From NCBI GenBank assembly GCA_003952965.2, contig CM025855.1, positions 15,246,286 through 15,310,285 of the forward strand: a stretch of DNA of 64,000 nt. The letters are read 5' to 3'. The position numbers and the translations under genes were made by a program. The stretch is from Morella rubra (Eukaryota; Streptophyta; Magnoliopsida; Fagales; Myricaceae). The notes under the pieces are model-generated. The model searched no databases and had not been told where the DNA came from. It was given only the letters and a program-made list of their open reading frames with translations. Below, piece after piece: positions 1-13,189 of the stretch (positions are counted from its first letter, which is position 1; each line of letters starts with the position of its first letter).

Positions 1-200
1 AGCTTCTACACAGTCTCCCGAAATCTTCTTCTTCTCTTAGCTAACATTTCTTTTCTTTATTTCCTACGTCGTATATTTTATTTCTTATTCTAGCATCTTC
101 TCAGTTTGTTAGGCAGATAGTTTATTCTTTTCCTTCCGGTGTATATATCTTGTACTTCCTGCTCATTCTTTTGGTAACTGAATATACACAGCATTCCACA

Positions 201-237
<37 letters not shown>

Positions 238-1671
238 TCTTCTTCTTTTTTTCTAAATCTCTCTCTTTTCTCTCGATCATTCCCTCGTCTTCTTCTCCTT
301 GCTTTTCATTCTGGACTCTGACATATTCTAATGTCCTCTTGGGTTTATCTACTCTTTTTCGTTTTTTTTTTCCTGGTTTTGGCATCATCTATCTTCTTCT
401 TGTTTTCTGTTGACTTGACTTTGGTATCATCTATCAAATGTCTCTTTCTACTCAATTGCCGAGCATTTTAAGTTTGAGATTATATCTGTCTTTTGCTAGT
501 GGCCACCTAAGCGACCTAAGATTTCTTTTTTTGGGACGAAATAATAATATATTATTCAATAAATCTATGTATATTCTCAATTTTAACTATTTTTATAAAA
601 AATAATATTATTATTTTAAGAAAATATACAACATTAATATATATATAGATATATTAATTATCAATGTTTTCACTTTCTAAATTGATAAAATTTATAACAT
701 ATGAGTTTTTTTTTTTTTATAAAACTTGAGTAAATGCAAATACATTTTTCTCTCATTTTGCATCTCAAATTATTGATTTCACTATATTTCACCTATCAAT
801 TACTAATTATGTATACTGCACAGGATTCACCTTTTAATTTGTACAAATTAATATTTTTGATAAATGAAATACCATTGTTATCCCGTTCAAAATATAATAA
901 TCAAAAAATGTGAGGATAAAATTGTCTTTTAATTAATAAAAAATATCTATTTGTGTTATAAAGCGTACAAAATTGATATTCAAAAAGAAAAATTGTAACA
1001 GAATTAATAATTTAAGGTGTAAAGCATTAAAATTTTAATAGATGATGAACGAAAAGTGTATTTAACCTCGAAAAGAACTATTAAAACTTCACAGGGCCCG
1101 GAGGGCCGGATGCCCCCTTTCGCCCCCTCTTCCGGTCTGCCAGTATGACAAATGGCACAACATGAGTATGAACTGTGTCCTCCATAGATCATGCAGAAGG
1201 CAACTCTATTTCTGACTACTTTGATAGACTAGCTCTCCTTTGGGCCCTTTCTCGTTCATGACACTTGATCATTGTGATTTGACTGTTAACAACCCTTTGC
1301 CGTAACCTCACCATCCACCCTATCCAATGCTATTTGAACAAGGTTTCATTGAGTCTCGTAGCAGTTTATAGCATATGTGAAATTGTCTTCTCGTTGGCTC
1401 AATGCACTTGACAACACCGGCTCAAGCAAATTCCTTCATACCTTGGACAATTTCCACCTTTGGCTTCTTGGCAATCTGATGGAGACCTGCGAGGTGACAT
1501 AGGTGGCACCTTTGGCTTCTTTTCCTTTCCATATTTTTTTTTGGGGTCTCATCTCCATCTCTTTGTGGCATGCTAAACGTCCTGTACACAACTTTGTTGC
1601 TGCATTGATTTGTGGTGCCAACATATATATGCTGGTGATGACACCTAAATTATTTTGTTCTTCCCATGTAG
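1..1671 (+). other. 5' flank and probable first intron of the 5'-nucleotidase gene
   Basis: No exon could be fixed here. Bases 1-420 are pyrimidine-rich with a (CT)n tract at about 200-231, as in many plant 5' leaders. About 480-1060 is very AT-rich. About 1090-1145 is an isolated GC-rich patch. A short phrase (cacctttggcttctt) occurs twice near 1457 and 1507. The downstream gene needs an upstream exon ending in phase 1; it should lie here or before the window, but no ATG with a convincing donor was found. Confidence 0.4.
200..231. repeat. (CT)n microsatellite
   Basis: Uninterrupted CT dinucleotides in a pyrimidine-rich stretch, probably in or near a 5' leader. Confidence 0.85.
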
Positions 1672-4600
1672 GAATTGATGGTCATGCAACTTTAGAAGGT
1701 CCTATAGAGAAAGTAGCCAAGGTGGAGGCTCAGGAAGCTGAGGATTTGCTTAGAGACTTGGGTATCCCGGTTCGTCAAATAAATTCATTTCCTTTGAATC
1801 CACGTCTGGTTCCTAAAACTGAAGAATTAATTTCTTTTTATTTGGGTAAGTGAGGAGTCCATTTCTTTTCTCTGGAGATCTTTGGTCACTCATAATCTTG
1901 ATTGCTGGGATTGAATAGGAAGAAGGTATTAGATGTTAGTCTTCTATGTGCTTTTTATAGATCCTTCATTTGTCATCATAATCATCTTAACCTACTCGTC
2001 GCCTGTAGTTATAAAATGTGGAAGTACATATTCATTAAGCATGTCAAATCTGAAGCTGTATTTAAGTACGTGATGATGCTCTAAAGCTGAAAATTTATCT
2101 CCTCCTCTCCTTATACTAGGTACCCATTTCTGAATTTCCTGATGACATTCACTCTCTTTTCGCATTCATTTCAAGTTTCTTTCTATAGGATTTCCCGCTT
2201 TTCCGCTTTTCCATTTTGCTGCTAACCCCTGTTCTCTGAAGGAAATAAGATTGTATTTGTTGTCCAATTTCCTGCTTGAATTTGAGCAAATTCCTTTAAA
2301 GTTTGATACTTTGAATTTGCTGATCTACTAAATACTTGTTTTCCCTCCCTTTCTCTTCTCTCGTTCTGTTGGAATACTAGTGAAAAAACTGTAGTTTGTA
2401 AGTTTTTTCTTTGTTTCAACTAACAGGATCTAGTTCTAATTGTTGGCTATCCTGGTTAACATGCAGAGCCCTTCTTCATCACGGCATTCACCTCGTGGTA
2501 TCTTTTGCAGTCGAACTTTGAATCTCCGTTCCATCAGTGCCATTGGATATGACATGGACTACACCTTGATGCATTACAATGTGATGGTAACACATTAATA
2601 ACAGGATCAAGTAATTTTGTTTTGTTTCAGTCCCTTATTTTTTGGAAGTTATTTTTATTGCACATCCTGAATTACATTATATCCGCAATCTCAAGCCTCA
2701 GTTTTAAATTGTTAGTCTGGATAAGGATTGCCGGAGTCCTTTTTTCCTCTTTTCTGATATTATGCAACTAGATCCTTATATATTATATGTACGACACCAA
2801 CATTGCTAATTAGATGGTGCTAGGAAGTTTGGTTGCAGGAATAAATCCTAACTCGTATGTATCCACTAGCCTTTTTATTTATACAGGGGTAGTCTGTCAC
2901 TCTCATTGAAAAAAGGGAATTGTCTGTTGATGATCTATGCTATTGCAGGCTTGGGAAGGAAGGGCATATGACTATTGTATGGAGAATTTAAGGAATATGG
3001 GTTTTCCTGTTGATGGACTTTCATTTGATCCAGACCTGGTAACATCTTTGTTTCTATGCAATTTAAAGAGTTCATAGATGATGCCATTTGTTTTATTCCC
3101 AAGATTTGCATATTCTTTCCTGTTTCTAAGCAGATACTGCTCTATTGTGTCATTTAGGTGATCAGAGGCCTTGTCATAGACAAGGAGAGAGGTAACTTGG
3201 TTAAGGCTGACCGATTTGGGCATATAAAGAGGGCTATGCATGGAACTAAAATGCTATCTACTCAAGCTGTAAGGTATGCTTTGTATCTTGTCATCTTGAT
3301 TAAGGAACATTATTTACGGGAAAGCTTACAGTTTAGAGCAATATTAAGTCTAATAGTGCACATCAGAGACAAATCTGGGGAGAGTTGTTTTATTAAGTCT
3401 AATGAACTCTTGACGACTATTCATTGCAGAGACATAGCAAAATATCTATGCAAGTCGTATTCATTGGAAAAACATTGCCAAATATCTATACAAGTCATTT
3501 AGTTTACAAAGTCTTGGTGTGTGAGGTTTGGAATGAACTCTTGAGGACTATTCATTGCAAAGACATATTAAAATATCTATGCAAGTCGTATTCATTGGGA
3601 AAACATTGCCAAATATCTATGCAAGTTAATCAGCTAGAATACCTATTTTAATACAATCTTTGTGTAGAAAAAATAAACAGAGCGAAGATATTATACCTTT
3701 GTTCTATTTCAGGCTTTTGCCTCAGTATATTGACCGCTATGTAATGTTAATTATCACACTCATCCCATAATATGGATTATTTTTATTGCTCTTTCTCATC
3801 GACTGCATCATTTCTACATGTATTCCTTTGGTTTTGTGAACATTTAGCATCATGATGAGTTATCAGTGAAAAAAAAAAAAAAAAAACCTGAAGGAATATT
3901 TTGTATGCTGAAAGCTTAACTTTGTTTGGATGAAAGTGAGATGTATGGGAGGGAATTGGTGGATCTACGGAAGGAGAGTCGATGGGAGTTCTTGAATACA
4001 CTATTCTCTATTTCTGAAGCTGTGGCTTATATGCAGGTAATTTATCTTATTGTCTGGGACAATATGCAAGTGTACTTTCTTTTAGTCTTGAGTTTCTCCA
4101 GTTTATGTGAGCTATCATTACTAGTTTAGTCCTTACAATAGAAGGGCTACTGATCCCATCTCATTTTTATGTACGGGTAATTAATTTCTGAACAGAGGAA
4201 ATAAGTTAGATGCATACTGCAAGTTTTCTGCTGTACTGGAATACTGTATATAAGTTGGTCACTTTCTGTACAGATAATTTTTACAAAGGTAATATTACAA
4301 TCCCGTTTGGGGTGGGGGATGGTCATATGCACAAAAATTCTTTTTCATGGTCTGAAATGCAAAAACATAGAAATCTCAATGATCTTTTGGGAGAATTGTT
4401 TCCCTATAGGCTATAGATTCCCCCCTTGTGGGGGTCCCTACCTATATTTGTCCATGGTCGTGGTTTTTAGATTAGCTTCCGTGGCATCTATTTATGTTTG
4501 CTGTGCCTCATTCATCCACATAGATGTTGACAATTTAGCCATCATAGTAGATCCTTTCTCTTTTCATCTGTGTGCTCATAATTTGTTGAACATCTGCTTT

Positions 4601-7600
4601 TTTCATTTGATTCCATTCAGATGGTCGACAGATTGGATGATGGAGCAATAGCTGCTGAACTAGGTCCACTGGATTATCAAGGGCTTTACAAGGCAATATT
4701 TTCCAGGAAAATTTATTAGAATTTATATCAGTTAAATGTGTTTTCTTTTTTAGTAACTCTTGAAACGGTTTCAGTCTGTTGGAAGAGCCCTCTTTAGGGC
4801 ACATGTAGAAGGTCAACTGAAGGTATATATAAAAATGGAGAAAGATTGTCTGGTGTCCCCTATTTTGGTTGTGAATTGATCTGTCACATTCCTACAGAGT
4901 GAGATAATGTCTAAGCCTGAACTGTTTGTTGAGCCTGATCCAGAACTGCCTTTGGCGCTTTTGGACCAAAAGGAGGTATTTTATTGTAACTTGAATCTTT
5001 GCATAGCATGTGAAATCAGCTTACTGCTTAATAACTTGGACCTTTTCATGTTTCAGGCTGGGAAAAAGCTTTTGCTTATTACCAACTCAGATTATCATTA
5101 TGCAGACAAATTGATGCAACATTCCTTTAATAGATTTCTTCCCAACGATATGGGTTGGCGAGATCTATTTGACATTGTGAGTAGAGCTGATCCACTTTAT
5201 GCTGCACTGCCCAAGTTAGTTTTCTCAAGGACCTTTGAGATTGTTGCTCTGATTATAATGGTATAAGCGTTCATTAAGACTATATTTTGAGACATGGTAC
5301 AGAAGTGTTGTCTTTCCCATAAACATGCATGGAACCTGAGCTTTAATTTTTCTGAACCTTATCCTTCCTTTCACCATTGGATAAATTTCTCCTTTCTGTT
5401 TATGAGGAAAGAAACATCAACAATGGAATTCCATGAAAGCATCAATGAGCAGGACATGTGAATCTTGTTTTCATCCCATCGATGTGCAGGTAATAGTTTC
5501 AGCAAGGAAGCCAGAATTCTTCCAAATGTCACACCCAATGTATCAGGTGGTGACGGGGGAGGGCCTCATGCGTCCATGCTTCACGGCTTGTACAGGTTAT
5601 TGCTGTTTCAGTCTTGTGCTTTTCAAAATCGTTGTTCTGTCTATCTTAGTTTTGAGGCAAATAAGTACAAACTTTTAACTCATTTTCTTCTCCTGTATTT
5701 ACGTTTGCTTTTGTTTCTAAGGAGAGCAATTATTTGTAGGACAAGATGTTTAACTAGTCATCTGAAAGAATTTACAGATACTGAAGGTTTAAGAAGTACA
5801 TACCAAGCAACCAATGAAATAAGAAATGGGATATGAGTAAGGATGCTATCCCTGTATGACATGACATGTCATAATCAATAGGTTATGGATTGTTTCTGTC
5901 ACGTATGGTATGGTCTTTGCTTGCCGGAAGTGCTCGACGATGAGTGACATGGCAAGTGAAACAAGTTGACTGGCAAGAAAGTTAGGAGAATCACTCTGCG
6001 GGACGACTATTATAGTTCCTGTCAACAAGTAACAAATAAATTAAGTTTAAAGAGCAATCAAACTGAAGAAAGAATCAAAATCTATTAACCCAAAGCATGC
6101 AACCAGTCAAATAATTATTGTAAAAGAAGGGTTTTAAACGAGTTCCCATTTAGCTCAACATTATTGGAAGTACTATCCTCAAATCAGTGAATGTCTTCTG
6201 TGGTTTATATTGAACATTTAACATTAGTTATCTATAGAATATCCCCCCTCATGTATTCAGCCTATGGTTTCTACTCTCTCCTTGTACAGGGGGCTTGTAT
6301 TCAGGGGGAAGTGCTCAGATGGTAGAGAGTTCTTTAAATATCCATGGAGATGAGATACTGTATGTTGGAGACCATATTTACACTGATGTTAGTCAATCCA
6401 AAGTTCATTTGCGATGGCGAACAGCATTGATTTGTCGAGAACTGGAAGAAGAGGTTAGTTTATCTGACATTTACCTTGCTGCTATAGGTGGTAAGGCAGA
6501 TATACGTGTCACAGAAACCTAATATTCCTCTAAAGTTTACTCTCTTTTTTTTTTCTACGCTCTCTAAAGTTCACTCACTTACAATGATTTGAATGTAATA
6601 ATTAGTAATGGCAATAGAAACCAAAATTAAGTGTAAAAGAATTCTTTCTGGCCCCATGATCTGTTGGTTCGACATACTCAAAATACTTTTTGTTTAAGAT
6701 TGTTACACCCTTGACTTGTTGAGCTCTAACAAGAGTCTTTCATGGTTATGGCATTATTGGAATTGCAGTATAGTGCTTTGATTCATAGCCAGGGTCACAG
6801 AGCATCACTAATAGAGCTGATGAATCAAAAGGAGGTAGTAGGAGATCTTTTTAACCAACTTCGGCTTGCTCTGCAAAGGCGAATAAAAGGACGTCCTGCT
6901 CAAGTAAGCTATGTCCTGTTTTATTATCCTTCAATTATTTATAATTTTTCCCTGCCTTGGCATTGTTGTTCGCTTTTGCAATGTGGCATAATAATCATGG
7001 TGGTTGAGTGCGTCTTTCATGTACTGGGTCGTGAGATGCTTCTCATATTTTCAATGCCTACTGGCATGCTTTATGTTACTTTGCGTTCTTTTTGTACTGC
7101 CTATTTCCAAATGAGCAGTTGTAATCTAGTTTGTTTTAGTGAATAGAAATCCTAACCAGATAGGTTTAATGATGTCAGAGATCTTGTGTGTGGCAATATA
7201 TTTCTTGACAATTCATTTGAAATTTCTCGCTGCACTTGCAGACCCTTGCTGCAACTAACAGGGATGATCAGGAACTCACAGAAAGCATGCAAAAGCTACT
7301 TATTGTTATGCAGAGACTAGATGAAAAAATTGTTCCAATGCTAGAAGCAGATGGGGAGCTCTTCAACAAAAGGTAAGACCGAGAAGAGCGAAGTTTCAGT
7401 TTAGAAACCCTTTACTGATCAAACCATCTGAGTATTGTTAGCCTTCGATAATCGTTCATGTTTTAATTGTGGCAACACGAGGTTGTAACTATTATTCAGT
7501 TGCCTTGAATGGAGATAAGAGTCAGTGTCAGCTCATGGCATTAGGTTTTAAGAATGCAAGTCAATTCTTCTGGATGAGGGAATCATGATGATTAATTTCT

Positions 7601-8803
7601 TTAGTTGTAATATATCTCTCATCACTGATTAACTTGTCATTTTCTTTTCTCTGGACTTTCGTGTGGAGGCATAATTTTTTTTGTAACCATATCTCTGGGC
7701 CAGCTTACGTGCACTTCGACTTATCCCAGGGCTTGTGCAGTTGCACTATTCCACACAAATCAAACAAATATCAAGTCAAAGGTCCTGTGGGTGACTCTAA
7801 AGGATTGGTAACACCTATGAGGTTTTGAACTTAGGACCTTGGAGAGAACAAACCACCAAGGTCCAAGCCTTAACCACTAGGCATAGTTGAGCCAACAGTC
7901 TTGTGGAAATTGTATTTCACAGGTATCCTTATGTAGAGGAATCTGCCACTTCACATATACACCCACCAGTTCACGAGGACATGTCTTCAGCGGAATATGA
8001 AACATGCGTCTTGGATTAAGGATTGAAATGAAACTTCAACGGAATCAGAAATCTTATGCGGATGACTACTCTTCCCTTTCAGCGCAGTTAATTGCTAGCT
8101 AGCCTTCAAATAATTTCTGTGCATCAATATTTACAGTAAATCTGGTGATTCACCCCACGTCCAACATTAATACCTCCTAAGAAAACACATCATTCCTGCT
8201 AAGTTGAATTCACTTTTGGCTTGATGCATTTTCTTGTTTAGGCTGAAAAGAGAGGAGATTCCTCTTGTGATGGTGTGAATTAGATTTAACACATCCTGGC
8301 ATAGAGTTGACATGCTAATATATCTGTCCTGCAATAGGTGGGGATTCCTTTCACGTGCAGGGCTGTGGGATAAAAGCCATTTGATGAGACAAATCGAGAA
8401 GTATGTTCTCTTTCTTGATACGCTTGACACACTTAATTTTGTTGAATTCTGGTCATGGCTGTAACCGTAATATGAGTAATTCTGAATATTCTCCTTTCAT
8501 ATCTTCTTAATGCAGGTATGCTGACATATACACCTCAAGGGTCTCAAATTTCTTACAATATACACCCTTCATGTATTTCCGATCACAAGAACAGGTATTT
8601 GCCATATCATGGCTATATTCACCATGTTTCCTGAATTTCTATATCATTTCTATGTTAAATAGTGAGGTATATAGACTGACTTCGAGATTATGCGGCCTTT
8701 GTCTCTGCAGACGCTTGCGCATGATTCGAATTTGTACTCCCCCCTTCGCAGATTAATGGAAAAGCCTCCGACAACTAATGTAAACAGTTTTAAGTGTTTG
8801 TAA
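1672..8803 (+). CDS. HAD-superfamily 5'-nucleotidase (cytosolic purine 5'-nucleotidase-like), 5' end missing
   Basis: Haloacid dehalogenase hydrolase of the purine 5'-nucleotidase (subfamily IG) type, expected to dephosphorylate nucleoside monophosphates. Sixteen exons join in frame: 1672-1769, 2467-2586, 2949-3038, 3158-3273, 3937-4036, 4621-4692, 4775-4822, 4898-4975, 5057-5176, 5490-5595, 6290-6453, 6769-6903, 7242-7372, 8338-8400, 8516-8594 and 8711-8803, about 537 residues. HAD motif I is GYDMDYTL (nucleophile and second Asp), motif II lies around LLLITNSDYHY, and the late acidic motif is YVGDHIYTDV. A Gln/Glu-rich helical part follows, and the C-terminus ends FRSQEQ-TLAHDSNLYSPLRR, typical of the family. 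All introns are GT-AG except 4693-4774, which starts GC. The first listed exon begins in phase 1, so an upstream exon carrying the start is missing. The 1769 donor (gttcgt) is weak. Confidence 0.9.
7694..7898 (-). mobile_element. tRNA-derived SINE, Au-like, inside a nucleotidase intron
   Basis: On the minus strand there is an A-box-like TAGTGGTTAAGGC and, about 35-40 bases on, a B-box-like GTTCAAAACC. The body ends in GGCCCAG near 7694. Layout and wording resemble the plant Au SINE family as I remember it. It lies in the intron between the exons ending 7372 and starting 8338. No target duplication was identified. Confidence 0.5.
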
Positions 8804-9512
8804 ACTAGTAGTGTCGTCAATTGGTACAATGGTCATGAAAACTCAAACACTATTCTGTAGTCTGTACAATGCCTAATGCTAAGTGCTTACAAGGTACAAT
8901 GAAGCAAAATAAATAGTTCTCTTATGGCTTTGCCATTTGGCAGTCTTTTCCACAGCATCCAATTCAGTGGAGTTGTTCTCAATCCTTGAATAAGAATTCA
9001 ATACAGAATTTTACTTTACTAGAAGGAAGAACTGTACTCCGACCCAAGTAAGAGCCTTGTGAATATTTTCGACATGGCAAGGAAACACAGTTTAAAATGA
9101 AGATGTGATGGAGTTCTGTAATCGTGGGTTTTTAATTAAGTCTTCAAGTGTTAAATTTGTGCAAGGTTTATAGTTATTTAATAATCTTGTAATTTTGGTT
9201 GGCGATTTAAAATAATGGTAAATTACAGAAAGAATATTTTTAATGTTTGAATAAAATTACAGAAGGAAATACAGTTCATGATGCCGCAGGGCATCACAAA
9301 AAGAAACATTGGCTAATGGGGCATTTAGAAAGAGAAAGTCTTAAACCCCCCATTACCCTTCCTTTGTTATATCTCTCTGAGTGATAGCGAGTCAATTGGA
9401 AAGGGAAGTGTGGGGAGAATTATGCAATATTTTGGTAGGGGTTTAGTCTAGTCCAGTTTGAGCATAGTTGTCGTCGTAGACGAAATAGGATAGCTTTTGG
9501 GAAGGGAAAGGG
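8804..9512. other. Intergenic: 3' flank of the nucleotidase gene and TGD4 promoter/leader
   Basis: AT-rich non-coding sequence between two genes on the same strand. No ORF or repeat was recognised. The last ~150 bases are purine-rich and probably the TGD4 leader. Confidence 0.5.
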
Positions 9513-11867
9513 ATGAAGAAGCTGAGATGGGCAATGGACGGAGACTTCTGGGACCTGGACGTATCCACGCCCAGGACCCTGGATGGGTTGGCCTGTCCGG
9601 TTCCGGACGACCCAATTCCGCTGGGATTGTCGAGAGGTACCAGACTTTCGAGGGCTAAGCAGCTCCACTTCATGCAGCGATTCATGGCCGCACCGTTCGT
9701 CCCGTCCTACGCCGCGGCTTCCGACGGCCTCGCTCTACAGCGCGTCCTCACCATTCCCTTTTCAGAAAACTGGTTTTGCACCTTGTTGGGTCGGTTCAAT
9801 TTGCAGAAATTCGTGTCCTCTTTGATGAAGGAGAGTGGAGAAACACCGATTCCGCCACCGAACTCAGAATCCTCATGGCTGCAATCGCGATTGCAAAGCA
9901 TTGGGAGACACCTTCGTGACGAGTCCTTGTATGCGTTTGGCTTCTCTTCGGAACTACTATTAACACCCGATGACACTCTGCTTCTTAGCTTAGATTCACT
10001 TTCACATCCACATGCTCATGAGAAGACTCATAGAAAGAAAACAGTCCTTCATCACAAGGTAAATTGTTATTTGTCTTTCTGTGTTGTGTTGTTTTGCATT
10101 CTCTATTAATGAAGAAGCTTCCTGCTATTGCATTATGTGGTTTTTGTGTTGTTCTAATAAAGGAAAGGATTCTTTTGTGAGGATTATTTCATTTAGAAAT
10201 TACATGTGCTGTTTAGTAAGGAAATGGATTCTGCTTGATGAAAATTGATTCATTCTGGTTATGATGTCTATGTTTCCTTTTAGTTCCCCAATCACAACTT
10301 AACGGTGGAAGCGGTTTCGCCAGCTCTTTTTGTTGACAAGTCTGGTAATTATTGGGACGTACCCTTTTCCATGGCCATTGATTTCGCTTCTCTTGCTTCC
10401 GACTCTGGTGCTAGTTATCATCTATGTATGCACCATAATGCTGGGTCACCTACACCATTCGGAGGGGATCAGACCACCCATGAACCACCCGCTACTCTCC
10501 TTCCTGGCTTATCCCTCAAAACTGCTTTTTCCTTCAAAGAAAATTATGACATCTGGAGGAGTAAAGCTCAGAAGTTGAGAATGGTGCAGCCATATGATAT
10601 GTTCCTTTCAACTCCTCATATTTCGGCATCAGGGATCATTGGTAAGCAAGCTACTGCCTCTTTTAGTCACTATAAATTCTAGAGGTTAATCAACTAGATG
10701 AGAATGGTGAGTGCAGGTTTTGGCTAGAACCTTTTGGTAGACAAGCTACTGCTTCAATTGAGAAATACCTTGCCAGGACAGATTGAAAATAAACCATCAG
10801 ATACTGTATATTGTTGAAGAAATTTATAATTTACAAAAAAGGACAGATTGGATTAAAGAAATGATCTTGTTGCCTCTGCTATCTAGCATCTGTGCTAAAA
10901 AATTTATATTTGCATGTGTCTATGGCATGGTTCATGACATGTCATCCTTAAAGTCAGCTTGGGCTTCATTTATATGAACGAGGATTTATTTGGTTATAAG
11001 CACAATTTGATATCTCACTTGGCATTCTGAACATGTTAGAATTTCATGTCTGATGTGAATCCTGTTTGCAATGCTTACAAATTGAATAACTTCTGTATGT
11101 CACTGTTTCGTACATATAGGTGCTGCTTTGGCTGCCTCTTTTGGAGATTGCTCAGTTAGATCACAAGATGGTTCTCAGGATTCTAAAGGCTTCTATTTTC
11201 AAGCATCTGGAGTAAAATCTGCCTTCCTAGCAGATCTGTTTGCATCACTGTCATTAACAGCTCAGCATGGAAATTTTCAAAGGCTATTTATAGATCTCAC
11301 TCGGTTTCATGCCCGCTTGGATTTTCCTTCTGGTTCCAGATTTCTTGCAGGTGCTACACGTGTAGCACAAGATCTTATTAATTCTCGACAGCCAAGTCTT
11401 GAAGATGTTCAGGCAATTTGCCCCCATGCCACTCTCTCTCTTCAGCAGCAGGTGCCTGCATTTCTCTTAAAATCTGTCATGTTCATATTTTTGCAAAGTA
11501 CTTTCCTGACTTAGCCGGGTGTTATTTTAGAAAAGAAAGAAACACAAGCATATAGAATCTCTTTCTCTCTCATTTTCTTTTCTATCTTAATGGACTTTTA
11601 GTTTCTTTTGAACTTACATATTAATGTGGCATTCAATGAGATGTAACAATTTCCCCCTACGTATTTCAGATTGCTGGACCCTTCAGTATCAGAGTTGATT
11701 CAGGATTTGCTGTTGATTTGAAGAACCGAGACCAGCCTATACATGTGGATGAACCTGTCCTTGCCATTGAATATGCATTGCAAGTCCTCGGTTCGGCAAA
11801 AGCTGTAGCATGGTATTCACCGAAGCACCGAGAATTTATGGTAGAGCTTCGTTTTTTTGAGACGTAA
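9513..11867 (+). CDS. TGD4: TRIGALACTOSYLDIACYLGLYCEROL 4-like chloroplast envelope lipid-transfer protein
   Basis: TGD4 is a beta-barrel-like protein of the outer chloroplast envelope that binds phosphatidic acid and helps move ER-derived lipids to the TGD1/2/3 importer. Four exons: 9513-10058, 10284-10641, 11120-11451 and 11670-11867, all GT-AG and in frame, about 477 residues. The N-terminus (KLRWAMDGDFWDLDVSTP, then PIPLGLSRGTRLSR) and C-terminus (ends MVELRFFET) match the Arabidopsis protein closely in my memory, as do SLYAFGFSSE, DVPFSMAIDFASL and LTRFHARLDFP. The ATG at 9513 begins the conserved N-terminus. No separate transit peptide is seen, as expected for this outer-envelope protein. 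Downstream is a pseudogene, not a partner gene. Confidence 0.95.
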
Positions 11868-12511
11868 ACCAGATTCTTTTGTAGTTCATTGTGTATTGCT
11901 ACTGGGGATCATTTGAGGGAGATACTTCCCATACTAACTACCTCTGTCGCAGTTAGAGAATTCATGTTGTATTCGAGATATTTGCTTTGTGAAACAGCTG
12001 AAGCATCATTTAAAGTCTGCGTTTTGTTATGGGCATCATGTTTCCATGGAGGCAGTCCAATAAGAATCCCATTTCGTCGGGGGAATCCTCAACACAAGAT
12101 GCACGGAGTACACGAAAATCATTGGTTGAATATTTTTCTACTTTTGTACTTGGATGAAGGAGATTCCAATTTCGCAATCTTGATCAAGTTGCTCAAGCCA
12201 ATAATGAGAATATAAGTTGGAAAACACTAAAAGAATTGAGCCTCGTAGTAACTTCGAAAGAAGAAGCTCTACTCAACCATGACCTGTGGAAAATACGAGA
12301 GATGGTTTCGCAATCTTCTTGTATATTTCAAAGGACTTTCTGCTTTTCATGAGGTTTTTTAAATTGACTGCTCTGATTTTGAAGTGTCTCATGCGCGTGC
12401 TTGGAAAGCTCTGCTTTCCTATTCCCAAACGCTACTACTCGTCGAGCTGCATAGTACAGATGCAATATGATTCCCTATTTCGTTTGGGGCGGCGGAAGAA
12501 AACTATTTCCA
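11868..12511 (+). other. TGD4 3' flank with decayed coding-like sequence
   Basis: After the TGD4 stop, about 12030-12330 has coding-like composition that only makes sense with frame changes (for example KTLKELSLVVTSKEEALL near 12215-12280). I do not recognise the source. It may be part of the same retrocopy as the hydrolase pseudogene or a separate gene relic. Confidence 0.35.
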
Positions 12512-13153
12512 TGACTCCACGGGTGAAACGTCGGAGGATTTCCGACCACAGATTCGTTCAGAGAAAAACAAAAATCAAACAACATGACGCACCAGTTTGA
12601 TTAATTTGATGTAAGGGAGACTGACACGTTATAGTCTTCGTTGATGGTGCCGGTGCTCCTTCCTCTTCCGATTGGATCATTAGGTGGAAGAATATGTTGG
12701 GCAAGCCCAGAATTGCTGTTGCGTAGTTATCTATGACTACTCTAATATTTCGGTTGGGAAGCAGTAGGCTCGCCGCGAGGCAGAAAAGTTGGTTGAATTT
12801 CACTCGGGTATTGTTGAAAAGACTGTTGCTAAGTACTCTGGCCATCCGCTGATTTTGGTGGGAAATCTATGGGTTCAATGTTACGATGAATGGAGGAGTG
12901 CGAGATGAAACACTGTTGCAAGTTACAGTTCCTATGATGTTTGTACAGCCAAGACACTTTGTGTCCAATGGAAAAGCTGGAAGCCGTAAAGATGAAATCT
13001 CTTATTGGCTTGCATGTAATTTATGGTTGTGACCACTCGAACAAGATTGCAAAGAAGCACCTTCAAACCAGGGGTTCAACACAAAAAGAAGCTGAAGATC
13101 TTGCTGTCCAGGCCATGGCAGCCTTTGTGTCTAGGTCGATTGTAGCAAGGTAA
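12512..13153 (+). pseudogene. Decayed TEX30/KANL3-like alpha/beta-hydrolase copy
   Basis: The family is represented in Arabidopsis by At5g41850. Recognisable pieces in order: a basic start (MTPRVKRRRIS, 12512), FVDGAGAPSSSDWIIRWKNM near 12640-12700 (family has FAHGAGAPSSSDWMIRWK), GIVEKTVAKYSGHPLILVGN near 12805-12855, VRDETLLQVTVPMMFVQ near 12900-12950, then CPMEKLEAV and a C-terminus ending AVQAMAAFVSRSIVAR with a stop at 13151-13153. The pieces lie in different frames with internal stops. The nucleophile-elbow stretch (family GKSMGSR) and the part after it are gone. No introns separate the pieces, which suggests a processed copy, though the parental intron layout was not checked. Confidence 0.85.
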
Positions 13154-13189
13154 ATACTTCTGTTGCACAGGAGCTTTGAAGTGTAATAT

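Noticed and set aside
122..413. ORFs on both strands over the (CT)n region
   Set aside because: They translate the microsatellite (runs of SLSLSL or RERERE); not genes.
1503..1671. ORF running into the first nucleotidase exon from a GTG
   Set aside because: No ATG in frame, and an acceptor-like CATGTAG sits exactly where the family-like sequence begins. Treated as intron.
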